From contig NZ_PCGR01000002.1 in NCBI RefSeq assembly GCF_002798305.1, positions 358,034 through 422,033 of the forward strand: DNA of 64,000 bases, given 5' to 3'. The position numbers and the translations under genes are program-made. This DNA is from Chryseomicrobium excrementi (lineage in GTDB: Bacteria > Bacillota > Bacilli > Bacillales_A > Planococcaceae). Below are positions 27,444-35,712 of the stretch, in pieces. Within the stretch, counting starts at the first letter, position 1. Each line of letters opens with the position of its first letter. Under the pieces are notes generated by a model. The model was not told where the DNA came from. It worked only from the letters and a program-made list of their open reading frames with translations, and did no database searches.

Positions 27444-28016
27444 ATGAAAATCTACACGAAAACAGGGGATAAAGGACAGACCAGCTTGATCGGAGCTCGT
27501 GCGGATAAAGACGATTTACGAATCGAAACGTACGGTACGATTGACGAAGCAAACTCGTTTATCGGCAAAGCAGTCACAGAGTTAGACGCCGAAACATTTG
27601 CAGACATCTTAGATGATTTGGAAGCGATTCAACACGAATTGTTCGATTGCGGCGGTGACTTAGCTGTTGTCACTAAAACACGTCACTACAAGATGACGGA
27701 CGAGCCGATTTCGGTTCTTGAGAAACGAATCGATGAACTGATGGAAGAAGGTCCGGCTCTTGAGCGCTTCATCTTACCAGGGGGCACACCAGCAGCTGCG
27801 ACGCTTCACATTGCGCGCACAGTCTCACGTCGTGCGGAGCGCCAAATGGTGAGCTTAATGAAAGAGCAAGAAGATGTTCCGGTTGTCGTACAAAAGTATT
27901 TGAACCGTTTATCGGATTACTTGTTTGCAGCAGCACGCGTGGTCAATGCTCGTGCTGGCGTTCGCGATGTCGAGTATATTCGCGGTGCGAAAGTGTTCCA
28001 TACGGAAAAAGACTAA
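27444..28016 (+). CDS. cob(I)alamin adenosyltransferase, PduO type
   Basis: ATP:corrinoid adenosyltransferase of 190 residues that makes adenosylcobalamin. KIYTKTGDKGQTSLIGA at residues 2-18 is the ATP-binding signature; GTIDEANSFIG near 31-41, FILPGGTPAAATLHIARTVSRRAER near 107-131 and NRLSDYLFAAARVVNAR near 153-169 are typical. It is the last gene of the riboswitch-controlled operon, four bases after the fusion gene. Its product is the cofactor of IcmF at 35713. The B. subtilis counterpart is YvqK. Confidence 0.94.
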   Translation: MKIYTKTGDKGQTSLIGARADKDDLRIETYGTIDEANSFIGKAVTELDAETFADILDDLEAIQHELFDCGGDLAVVTKTRHYKMTDEPISVLEKRIDELMEEGPALERFILPGGTPAAATLHIARTVSRRAERQMVSLMKEQEDVPVVVQKYLNRLSDYLFAAARVVNARAGVRDVEYIRGAKVFHTEKD

Positions 28017-28025
28017 AAGTGAGGA

Positions 28026-28062
28026 GTCCCCTGATCAGCTGGTGCTGGTTGGGGGATTTTTT
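28026..28062 (+). terminator. terminator of the B12 operon
   Basis: TCCCC and TCAGC pair with GCTG and GGGGGA with an asymmetric bulge; TTTTTT follows. Confidence 0.8.
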
Positions 28063-28096
28063 GGTTGGATTGGTTTCCATAAAACGAGTTGTGCCT

Positions 28097-28201
28097 TAAC
28101 CGGCAGTCACAATTCCCAAACAGAATCAAATAGGGCTCGAATCTTCCGGAACAAGTACTGAATCTCCCGACACAATCACCGAATATACCCCATCAAACAC
28201 C
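28097..28201. repeat. degenerate 21-bp periodic array 3
   Basis: Units beginning GAATCTTCC (28139), GAATCTCCC (28160) and GAATATACC (28181) are exactly 21 bases apart. Two weaker ones may precede at 28097 and 28118. This is the least conserved of the six arrays in the window. Confidence 0.45.
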
Positions 28202-28239
28202 AATCCTCCATACTCACAAAACCTTTTTAGTTTTCAGAC

Positions 28240-28268
28240 TTGACTGAATGCTCATTCATTTTTATACT
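28240..28268 (+). promoter_or_regulatory. fadF promoter overlapped by a FadR-type operator
   Basis: TTGACT (28240-28245), a 17-base spacer and TATACT (28263-28268). The spacer holds TGACTGAATGCTCATTCA (28241-28258), which matches the B. subtilis FadR consensus TGAATGAMTANTCATTCA at 16 of 18 positions. Repressor bound there would block the promoter until long-chain acyl-CoA is present. Confidence 0.78.
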
Positions 28269-28349
28269 AAAACTAATACTTTCTTTCTTCGAAGTGCGTT
28301 GTTATGCTTACAAGTAAGATCGAATTTCATCCTAGAGGGGGAGAAGAAA

Positions 28350-30509
28350 TTGAGTCCGTTACTAATTGCTAACTGGGTCTTATTCATTGCTGTAACTGGC
28401 TATGCCATTTACTTATTCGCATACTTGCTCAAAACACGGTACCAGTTCATCAAGCTTGGTAAAAAAGTAGAGTTTGAAGACAACGTGAAAGAGCGTCTGC
28501 GTAAAATTTGGGTGTATGTATTTGGACAGAAAAAACTATTAAAGGATAAGAAAAGTGGAGCCATCCACGTCATGTTCTTTTACGGCTTTTTACTTGTTCA
28601 ACTAGGCGCGATTGATTTCATTTGGAAAGGTTTGAAACCGGATTCACACTTGCCACTTGGGCCTTTGTATCCTGCTTTCACATTCTTCACAGAAATCGTT
28701 ACGCTCGTTATTTTAATCGCTGTAGTTTGGGCGTTCTATCGCCGCTACGTTGAAAAACTCGCTCGTTTAAAACGTGGATGGAAGAGTGGACTTGTCCTGA
28801 TCTTCATCGGCGGACTGATGGTTTCTGTATTGATCGGAAACGGAATGAACATGATTTGGCACGACCACGCAGCGACGTGGACAGAGCCAGTCGCATCGTC
28901 AATCGCAACCGTGTTCGGATTCATCGGACCAACTGCTGCAGCTGTAATCTTCTTCATCATGTGGTGGGCGCACTTACTATTCCTACTCACATTTTTAGTG
29001 TACGTGCCGCAATCAAAGCACTTCCACTTGATCACAGGACCAGCAAACGTTTATTTCCATCGTTTAGATAACGTCGGTCGCCTTCGTCCGATCAACTTCG
29101 ACATCGAAGAAGACGAAGACAACCCGGAAGCAGAAGAAGAGATGCCATCGTTTGGGGTCGGTCGTATCGAAGACTTCACACAAGCACAGATGATCGACTT
29201 CTATGCTTGTGTAGAATGTGGCCGTTGTACAAATATGTGTCCAGCTTCTGGTACAGGGAAGATGCTGTCTCCAATGGACTTGATCACGAAGCTTCGTGAC
29301 CACCTGACATTCACAGGAGCAATCGAGACGAAACAAAAACCTTGGGTGCCTGCACTGGCATTCAGCGGAACTAAAGGGAATCAGCTAGCGATGGCTGCTG
29401 GAGCTGAAGGTGCGGTCATCGAAGATATCTACAGCCCGTCTCTAATCGGAGATGTCATCACAGAAGAAGAAATCTGGGCGTGTACAACTTGCCGTAACTG
29501 TGAAGACCAATGTCCGGTAATGAACGAACACGTAGACAAAATCATCGACCTTCGTCGTTACCTAGTTATGACAGAAGGTCGCATGGACAAAGATGCACAG
29601 CGCGCGATGACAAACATCGAGAAGCAAGGAAATCCATGGGGACTAAACCGTAAAGAAAAAGAAAACTGGCGTGACGCACGTCCAGAAATCTCGATTCCAA
29701 CTGTTAAAGAAGCAGACAAATCAGGAGAAGGATTCGAGTATTTATTCTGGGTCGGTGCAATGGGATCATTCGATAGCCGTTCACAAAAAATCGCTTTGGC
29801 TTTCGCTCACTTGATGAACGAAGCAGGCGTCAAGTTCGCTATCTTAGGAAACAAAGAGAAAAACTCAGGAGACACACCACGTCGTCTCGGAAATGAGTTC
29901 TTGTTCCAAGAGCTTGCGCAAGCGAACATCAAAGAATTCGAAAAAGCAGGCGTGACGAAAATCGTTACGATTGACCCACATGCTTACAACATCTTTAAAA
30001 ACGAGTACAGCGATTTCGGGTGGTCGGGTGAAGTCCTTCATCATACGGAAATGCTGTATGACTTAGTGAACCAAGGTCGCTTGAAACCGCAGCACGCGGT
30101 CAACGAGACAATCACGTTCCACGATTCGTGTTACTTAGGTCGTTACAACGACGTCTACGATCCACCACGTGAAATCTTAAAAGCCATCCCAGGCGTCAAG
30201 CTTGTAGAGATGGAACGTAACCGTGAAACAGGAATGTGCTGTGGAGCGGGTGGCGGTATGATGTGGATGGAAGAACACGTAGGAAACCGTGTCAACGTGG
30301 CTCGTACGGAGCAGGCGCTAGCTGTGAATCCATCTGTGATCTCTTCTGGTTGCCCATACTGCTTGACGATGCTGTCTGACGGCACGAAAGCGAAAGAAGT
30401 AGAAGATACAGTCGGCACGTACGATGTGGCAGAACTTCTGGAGCTTGCGGTGTTCGGTGAAATGCAACCTCCAACAGCTGAAGAAGAAGTGGAGCCAGTC
30501 CTGCAGTAA
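28350..30509 (+). CDS. fadF: FadF-type iron-sulfur (Fe-S) membrane oxidoreductase
   Basis: A 719-residue protein of the FadF (YwjF) type, thought to pass electrons from acyl-CoA dehydrogenation to the membrane. Five or six membrane segments (residues 1-235), then two 4Fe-4S clusters: CVECGRCTNMCP near residue 287 and CTTCRNCEDQCP near 377. Two CCG domains follow, seen in SCYLGRYNDVY and GMCCGAGGGMMW. The TTG at 28350 is chosen because AGAGGGGGAGAAG lies just before it and the N-terminus LSPLLIANWVLFIAVTGYA matches the family; the frame also runs up to 28248 across the promoter. Expression is likely controlled by FadR. Confidence 0.92.
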   Translation: MSPLLIANWVLFIAVTGYAIYLFAYLLKTRYQFIKLGKKVEFEDNVKERLRKIWVYVFGQKKLLKDKKSGAIHVMFFYGFLLVQLGAIDFIWKGLKPDSHLPLGPLYPAFTFFTEIVTLVILIAVVWAFYRRYVEKLARLKRGWKSGLVLIFIGGLMVSVLIGNGMNMIWHDHAATWTEPVASSIATVFGFIGPTAAAVIFFIMWWAHLLFLLTFLVYVPQSKHFHLITGPANVYFHRLDNVGRLRPINFDIEEDEDNPEAEEEMPSFGVGRIEDFTQAQMIDFYACVECGRCTNMCPASGTGKMLSPMDLITKLRDHLTFTGAIETKQKPWVPALAFSGTKGNQLAMAAGAEGAVIEDIYSPSLIGDVITEEEIWACTTCRNCEDQCPVMNEHVDKIIDLRRYLVMTEGRMDKDAQRAMTNIEKQGNPWGLNRKEKENWRDARPEISIPTVKEADKSGEGFEYLFWVGAMGSFDSRSQKIALAFAHLMNEAGVKFAILGNKEKNSGDTPRRLGNEFLFQELAQANIKEFEKAGVTKIVTIDPHAYNIFKNEYSDFGWSGEVLHHTEMLYDLVNQGRLKPQHAVNETITFHDSCYLGRYNDVYDPPREILKAIPGVKLVEMERNRETGMCCGAGGGMMWMEEHVGNRVNVARTEQALAVNPSVISSGCPYCLTMLSDGTKAKEVEDTVGTYDVAELLELAVFGEMQPPTAEEEVEPVLQ

Positions 30510-30552
30510 CTATTGCAATTTTATAGACAATTCGGTAAACTGGACGTAAGTG

Positions 30553-30582
30553 AAGGGAGTGTTTTGTGCACTCCCTTTCTTT
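30553..30582 (+). terminator. terminator of fadF
   Basis: AAGGGAGTG (30553-30561) pairs with CACTCCCTT (30569-30577); TCTTTA follows. Confidence 0.82.
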
Positions 30583-30594
30583 ACGGAACTAAAC

Positions 30595-30608
30595 TGAGCG
30601 AGCGCTCG
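30595..30608. promoter_or_regulatory. palindrome upstream of the acyl-CoA operon, possible TetR operator
   Basis: TGAGCGAGCGCTCG has half-sites GAGCG and CGCTC, with a perfect CGAGCGCTCG inside. A TATATT that could be a -10 element follows at 30615. The TetR regulator at 35071 in the same operon is a candidate ligand-responsive binder; this is inference. Confidence 0.4.
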
Positions 30609-30633
30609 ATAGATTATATTTTTTTAATTCTCG

Positions 30634-30647
30634 TGAAAGCGATTACA
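30634..30647 (+). promoter_or_regulatory. cre site upstream of the acyl-CoA operon
   Basis: TGAAAGCGATTACA fits the CcpA cre pattern TGNAANCGNWNNCA at every fixed position. It lies 32 bases before the thiolase gene, downstream of the likely promoter, where CcpA acts as a roadblock. Confidence 0.65.
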
Positions 30648-30678
30648 ACAAAACTTCTCTATAAAGGAGCTACCACTT

Positions 30679-31872
30679 ATGACGAAAACAGCCATTCTCT
30701 CAGGCGCCCGTACGGCCTTTGGAAAATTCAGCGGTGCACTCAGCCCGTTATCTGCATCAGACCTGGGAGGTCACGCGATCAAAGCGGCATTAGAACGCGC
30801 AGGTGTTCAACCAGATCAAGTCGACCAAGTCATCATGGGAACGGTGCTACAGGCAGGACAAGGTCAAATTCCGTCTCGCCAAGCAGCTCACAAAGCAGGA
30901 ATCCCTTGGAACGTCAAAACAGAGACGATCAACAAAGTGTGTGCATCAGGTATGCGCAGTATCTCACTAGGTGACCAAATCATTCGCCTAGGAGAAGAAC
31001 ACATCATCGTAGCTGGCGGCATGGAATCGATGTCGAATGCACCGTACTACTTGCCAAAAGCTCGTGAAGGTTTCCGCATGGGGAACTCACAAGTAATCGA
31101 TGGCATGGTATACGACGGCCTCTCATGTTCCTTCCATCCGAAGAATGTTCACATGGGAACGTACGGGAACTCGACAGCCGATTCATTCGAAATCTCGCGT
31201 GAAGAGCAAGACAAATGGGCAGCGCGTTCTCACGAGCGTGCCCTTGCGGCAATGGAGTCAGGCCGTTTCGACGAAGAAATCACACCGATTGAAATTCCTC
31301 AGCGTAAAGGAGATCCAGTCGTCGTCAAGACAGACGAAGCGCCACGTCAAGGAACGACTACAGAGGTCTTGGCGAATTTGAGACCAGCGTTTGGCAAAGA
31401 AGGAACAATCACGGCGGGGAACGCACCTGGGGTTAACGACGGAGCGTGTGCGGTAGTCCTTGCTTCTGAACAAAAAGCACAAGAGCTAGGCGTAACACCA
31501 CTTGGCTACATCGTCGGTCATGCAGAAGTAGGAGTTGCACCAGAAGACTTTCCACAAACACCAGGTCTTGTTATCAACACATTACTTGAAAAATACAACA
31601 AAACTATCGAAGACATCGATTTGATTGAAATCAACGAAGCCTTTGCAGCGGTCGCTTTAGTGAGCAACCAAATTGCAGGCCTCGACGCTGAAAAAGTAAA
31701 CGTCAACGGCGGTGCCGTGGCACTAGGTCACCCAATCGGAGCGTCTGGCGCTCGTATCGTCTACACATTAGCAGTGGAATTACAGAAACGCGGCGGCGGT
31801 CTTGGAATCGCAGCTATTTGTTCAGGTGGCGGTCAAGGAGATGCGGTCTTAGTCGAAGTACCAAAACAGTAA
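30679..31872 (+). CDS. acetyl-CoA C-acetyltransferase (thiolase)
   Basis: Thiolase of 397 residues, resembling MmgA/FadA. NKVCASGMRS near residue 88 carries the acyl-accepting cysteine, ALGHPIGASGAR near 350 the histidine, and CSGGGQGDA near 384 the second cysteine. It cleaves 3-ketoacyl-CoA, or runs in the condensing direction. It is the first gene of the operon thiolase-hbd-acd-acd-tetR-icmF. A cre site and a palindrome lie upstream, and AAAGGAG precedes the ATG. Confidence 0.93.
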   Translation: MTKTAILSGARTAFGKFSGALSPLSASDLGGHAIKAALERAGVQPDQVDQVIMGTVLQAGQGQIPSRQAAHKAGIPWNVKTETINKVCASGMRSISLGDQIIRLGEEHIIVAGGMESMSNAPYYLPKAREGFRMGNSQVIDGMVYDGLSCSFHPKNVHMGTYGNSTADSFEISREEQDKWAARSHERALAAMESGRFDEEITPIEIPQRKGDPVVVKTDEAPRQGTTTEVLANLRPAFGKEGTITAGNAPGVNDGACAVVLASEQKAQELGVTPLGYIVGHAEVGVAPEDFPQTPGLVINTLLEKYNKTIEDIDLIEINEAFAAVALVSNQIAGLDAEKVNVNGGAVALGHPIGASGARIVYTLAVELQKRGGGLGIAAICSGGGQGDAVLVEVPKQ

Positions 31873-31909
31873 TCTACAACGAATTTGATAAGAAAGAGGG
31901 AAACCATTC

Positions 31910-32761
31910 ATGGCAATTCAAAAAGTTCTCGTTATCGGGGCAGGACAAATGGGTTCAGGAATCGCGCAGGTGTGCGCGCAAGCAGGATTTGATGTAAAAC
32001 TTAACGACCGAGCAGAAGAGTTCTACGCACGTGGTCTTGCGACGATTACTAAAAACTTGTCTCGTGACGTTGAAAAAGGACGCAAAACAGAAGACGAGAA
32101 AAATGAAATCCTGGGACGAATCACAAAGTCACTAGATTTAAGCGATGCAAGTGACGTGGACATCGTCATCGAAGCAGCAGTTGAAAACATGGAGATCAAG
32201 CAACAGATCTTTAAACAGCTTGATGAAATCACACCAAAACACGCAATCTTAGCGACCAACACATCGTCACTTCCAATCACAGAAATCGCAGCGGTCACAA
32301 ACCGTCCTGAGCAAGTCATCGGGATGCACTTCATGAACCCGGTACCGGTCATGAAACTTGTCGAAATCATTCGCGGTCTAGCGACTTCTGACGAAGTGTA
32401 CACAGAAATCGAAGAGATGACGAAGAAGCTCAGCAAAGTCCCTGTTGAAGTGAATGACTTCCCAGGATTTGTCTCGAATCGCATTTTGATGCCTATGATC
32501 AACGAAGCCATCTACACGTTGTATGAAGGCGTGGCGACAAAAGAAGCGATTGACGATGTCATGAAGCTTGGTATGAACCACCCGATGGGGCCCCTGCAGC
32601 TCGCAGATTTCATCGGTCTTGATACGTGCCTCTACATCATGGAAATCTTGCACGACGGCTTCGGTGACAGCAAATACCGTCCATGCCCACTGCTTCGCAA
32701 ATACGTGAAGGCTGGCTGGCTCGGTAAGAAATCTGGTCGCGGATTCTACGTCTACGAATAA
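31910..32761 (+). CDS. 3-hydroxybutyryl-CoA dehydrogenase
   Basis: NAD-dependent 3-hydroxyacyl-CoA dehydrogenase of 283 residues (MmgB/Hbd type). [11 protein letters not shown] at residues 10-20 binds [14 protein letters not shown] near 116, the catalytic histidine in GMHFMNPVP near 142, and [16 protein letters not shown] near 222 fit the short family. It oxidises the 3-hydroxyacyl-CoA that the thiolase then cleaves. Confidence 0.94.
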   Translation: MAIQKVLVIGAGQMGSGIAQVCAQAGFDVKLNDRAEEFYARGLATITKNLSRDVEKGRKTEDEKNEILGRITKSLDLSDASDVDIVIEAAVENMEIKQQIFKQLDEITPKHAILATNTSSLPITEIAAVTNRPEQVIGMHFMNPVPVMKLVEIIRGLATSDEVYTEIEEMTKKLSKVPVEVNDFPGFVSNRILMPMINEAIYTLYEGVATKEAIDDVMKLGMNHPMGPLQLADFIGLDTCLYIMEILHDGFGDSKYRPCPLLRKYVKAGWLGKKSGRGFYVYE

Positions 32762-32773
32762 GGAGCGGTTCAC

Positions 32774-33910
32774 ATGGAACTACGATTTACAGAAGAACAA
32801 AATATGATGCGCAACATGGTACGTGAGTTCGCTAAAGAAAAGATTGCTCCGTTTATCGAACACATGGAAGCTGGCGAGTTTCCTCGCGAGATTATCAAAG
32901 AGATGGGCGAGCTTGGCTTGATGGGAATCACGATTCCAGAACAGTACGGCGGCGCAGAGATGGACTTCATGAGTTACATCATCGCTATCCACGAGCTGTC
33001 TAAAGTCTCCGCAACAGTGGGGGTTATTCTCTCTGTGCATACATCGGTCGGAACAAATCCGATCCTGTATTTCGGGACAGAAGACCAGAAACAAAAATAC
33101 GTACCGAAGCTTGCGAGTGGCGAGTATCTTGGTGCGTTCTGCTTAACAGAACCTTCAGCGGGGAGTGACGCAGGTTCTTTGAAGACACGCGCTGTGAAAG
33201 ACGGGGACCACTACAAGCTGAACGGCTCGAAAGTGTTCATCACAAACGGGGGAGAAGCGGACGTCTACATCGTCTTCGCCAATACAGATCCTGAAAAAGG
33301 CTCTCGCGGCATCTCCGCATTCATCGTAGAAAAAGACACGCCAGGCTTTATCGTCGGAAAAGACGAGCACAAGATGGGCTTGCACGGCTCTCGAACAGTG
33401 GAATTGACGTTTGAAGACATGCGCGTTCCGGCAGAGAATTTACTTGGCCAAGAAGGCGAAGGATTCAAGATCGCGATGGCCAACCTAGACGTCGGCCGTA
33501 TCGGAATCGCTGCTCAGGCCCTAGGTATCGCAGAAGCGGCTCTAGACGAAGCGGTTGCGTACTCGAAAGAACGTAAGCAGTTCGGCAAGCCGATCTCGTT
33601 CAACCAAGGAATCGGGTTCAAGCTAGCGGACATGGCAACAGCAGTCGAAGCATCTCGTTTACTTGTATACAACGCAGCGAACTTGCGTCAACTTGGCAAA
33701 CCTTGTGGACAAGAAGCATCAATGGCGAAACTGTTCGCATCGAAAACAGCAGTGGACGTGGCAATTGAGGCAGTCCAAGTATTCGGCGGTTACGGCTATA
33801 CAGAAGAATATCCAGTGGAGCGCTTGTTCCGCGATGCAAAAATCACAGAAATCTACGAAGGGACGTCTGAGATTCAGCGCCTCGTAATCGGCAAACATCT
33901 AACTAACTAA
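32774..33910 (+). CDS. acyl-CoA dehydrogenase (first of two)
   Basis: FAD-dependent acyl-CoA dehydrogenase of 378 residues. [12 protein letters not shown] near residue 121 and the FAD/substrate segment [11 protein letters not shown] near 145 are present. The catalytic glutamate lies in [18 protein letters not shown] near the C-terminus, the pattern of short-chain and branched-chain enzymes. It is 12 bases behind the dehydrogenase gene and starts after AAGGAGCGG. The chain-length preference cannot be read from the sequence; with IcmF next door, butyryl- or isobutyryl-CoA are plausible. Confidence 0.92.
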   Translation: MELRFTEEQNMMRNMVREFAKEKIAPFIEHMEAGEFPREIIKEMGELGLMGITIPEQYGGAEMDFMSYIIAIHELSKVSATVGVILSVHTSVGTNPILYFGTEDQKQKYVPKLASGEYLGAFCLTEPSAGSDAGSLKTRAVKDGDHYKLNGSKVFITNGGEADVYIVFANTDPEKGSRGISAFIVEKDTPGFIVGKDEHKMGLHGSRTVELTFEDMRVPAENLLGQEGEGFKIAMANLDVGRIGIAAQALGIAEAALDEAVAYSKERKQFGKPISFNQGIGFKLADMATAVEASRLLVYNAANLRQLGKPCGQEASMAKLFASKTAVDVAIEAVQVFGGYGYTEEYPVERLFRDAKITEIYEGTSEIQRLVIGKHLTN

Positions 33911-33930
33911 ACCTAAAGGCGGGAAATGAA

Positions 33931-35070
33931 ATGAACTTTCAATTATCAGAAGAACATGAAATGATTCGTAAAATGGTACGCGACTTCGCAGAAAAAGAAG
34001 TGGCTCCAACAGCTGCAGAACGTGACGAAAACGAAAGCTTTGACCGTAAGATCTTTGACCAAATGGCGGAACTGGGTCTTGCAGGTATCCCTTGGCCGGA
34101 AGAGTACGGCGGAGCAGGAATGGACTACTTGGCGTACGTCATCGCAGTAGAAGAATTATCACGCGTCTGTGCATCTACTGGAGTAACGCTTTCAGCTCAT
34201 ACTTCTCTTGCTGGGTGGCCGGTATTCAAGTTCGGTACAGAAGAGCAAAAACAACAGTTCCTTCGTCCGATGGCTGAAGGCTCAAAAATCGGTGCTTACT
34301 GCTTAACGGAGCCAAACTCAGGTTCGGATGCAGGTGGTATGAAAACAACTGCGAAACTAGATGGCGATGAGTACATGATCAACGGGTCTAAGATCTTCAT
34401 CACAAATGGTGGCATTGCGGACATCTACATCGTATTCGCAGTAACAGATCCAGAGTCCAAGCACAAAGGGACGTCTGCATTTATCGTAGAAGCGAGCACA
34501 CCAGGTTTCTCCGTAGGTAAAAAAGAGAAGAAGCTCGGCATTCGTTCATCACCAACAACTGAAGTCATCTTTGATAATTGCCGCGTGCCAAAAGAGAACT
34601 TGCTCGGTGAAGAAGGTCAAGGCTTCATCATCGCAATGAAAACGTTAGACGGCGGCCGAAACGGAATCGCTGCACAAGCAGTCGGAATCGCTCAAGGCGC
34701 ACTTGACGCTGCAGTCGGGTACGCAAAAGAGCGTGTTCAGTTCGGCAAGCCAATCACGGCGAACCAAGGAATCTCATTCAAGCTTGCAGACATGGCAACA
34801 GCAACAGAAGCATCTCGTCTGTTGACGTATCAAGCAGCATGGCTTGAGTCGAACAACTTACCATACGGTCAAGCGTCTGCAATGGCGAAACTAATGGCAG
34901 GAGATACAGCGATGAAAGTCTCTACAGAAGCGGTTCAAGTCTTCGGTGGTTACGGCTACACGAAAGACTATCCGGTGGAACGCTTCATGCGTGATGCGAA
35001 AATCACACAAATCTATGAAGGTACGCAAGAGATCCAACGTCTCGTGATCTCGCGTAATCTGACAAAATAA
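33931..35070 (+). CDS. acyl-CoA dehydrogenase (second of two)
   Basis: A 379-residue paralogue of the preceding gene. [17 protein letters not shown] near residue 120, [19 protein letters not shown] near 152 and [18 protein letters not shown] at the C-terminus hold the FAD and catalytic-base motifs. The two copies are similar throughout yet differ at many positions, so this is an old duplication with separate substrates. The stop is directly followed by the ATG of the TetR gene. Confidence 0.92.
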   Translation: MNFQLSEEHEMIRKMVRDFAEKEVAPTAAERDENESFDRKIFDQMAELGLAGIPWPEEYGGAGMDYLAYVIAVEELSRVCASTGVTLSAHTSLAGWPVFKFGTEEQKQQFLRPMAEGSKIGAYCLTEPNSGSDAGGMKTTAKLDGDEYMINGSKIFITNGGIADIYIVFAVTDPESKHKGTSAFIVEASTPGFSVGKKEKKLGIRSSPTTEVIFDNCRVPKENLLGEEGQGFIIAMKTLDGGRNGIAAQAVGIAQGALDAAVGYAKERVQFGKPITANQGISFKLADMATATEASRLLTYQAAWLESNNLPYGQASAMAKLMAGDTAMKVSTEAVQVFGGYGYTKDYPVERFMRDAKITQIYEGTQEIQRLVISRNLTK

Positions 35071-35712
35071 ATGACAGAGGGCAAGCACCTTGTCAAAACG
35101 TCCGTCAAAGACGAACAGCTGATTGCTAAGCGCCGTCAGCAAATGATTGGAGCGGGGGTCAAGCTCTTCAAAGAGAAGGGCTTCCACCGCACCACTACTC
35201 GGGAGATTGCCAAGCAAGCCGGATTCAGCATAGGCACGCTCTATGAATACATCCGTACGAAGGAAGACGTGCTCTACCTCGTCTGTGACAGCATCTATGA
35301 TGAAGTATTTGAACGCATCGAATCTGTCGGTGCGAAAAACGGCACACTTGAAGAACTGGTGTCCGCGATCCGCTACTACTACAGCGTTATCAACGACATG
35401 CAGGACGAGTTCGTCGTCATGTATCAAGAAACCAAGTCGCTTCCGAAAGAGGCGTTGTCTTATGTGCTTCAAAAAGAACAAGAGATGACGGAAATCTTCC
35501 GAGGCATTTTGAACAGCTGTGTCCAGTCAGGGGCGCTCTCTTTGAATGACCGAGAGATCGACCTTTATGCGCACTCGATTTTTACACAGGGGCAGATGTG
35601 GGCGTATCGTCGCTGGGCACTGCATAAGAACTATTCAATCGATGAATTTACGGACCTGCAGGTGGCATTCATCCTGCGCGGTCTAGGGGCAACAACAAAG
35701 GGGGAACTATAA
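35071..35712 (+). CDS. TetR/AcrR family transcriptional regulator
   Basis: A 213-residue regulator. The helix-turn-helix is near residues 38-62 (FHRTTTREIAKQAGFSIGTLYEYIRTKED). The remaining helices should form the ligand pocket, most likely for an acyl-CoA. It begins right after the stop of the second acyl-CoA dehydrogenase and its own stop abuts the GTG of icmF, so it is embedded in the operon it probably controls. It is not close to B. subtilis FadR in sequence, so the FadR-type box upstream of fadF may belong to another protein. Confidence 0.88.
   Translation: MTEGKHLVKTSVKDEQLIAKRRQQMIGAGVKLFKEKGFHRTTTREIAKQAGFSIGTLYEYIRTKEDVLYLVCDSIYDEVFERIESVGAKNGTLEELVSAIRYYYSVINDMQDEFVVMYQETKSLPKEALSYVLQKEQEMTEIFRGILNSCVQSGALSLNDREIDLYAHSIFTQGQMWAYRRWALHKNYSIDEFTDLQVAFILRGLGATTKGEL

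Noticed and set aside
28248-28349. Upstream extension of fadF from the ATG at 28248
   Set aside because: It would include the FadR-type promoter in the coding region; the TTG at 28350 has a strong ribosome site and the family N-terminus.
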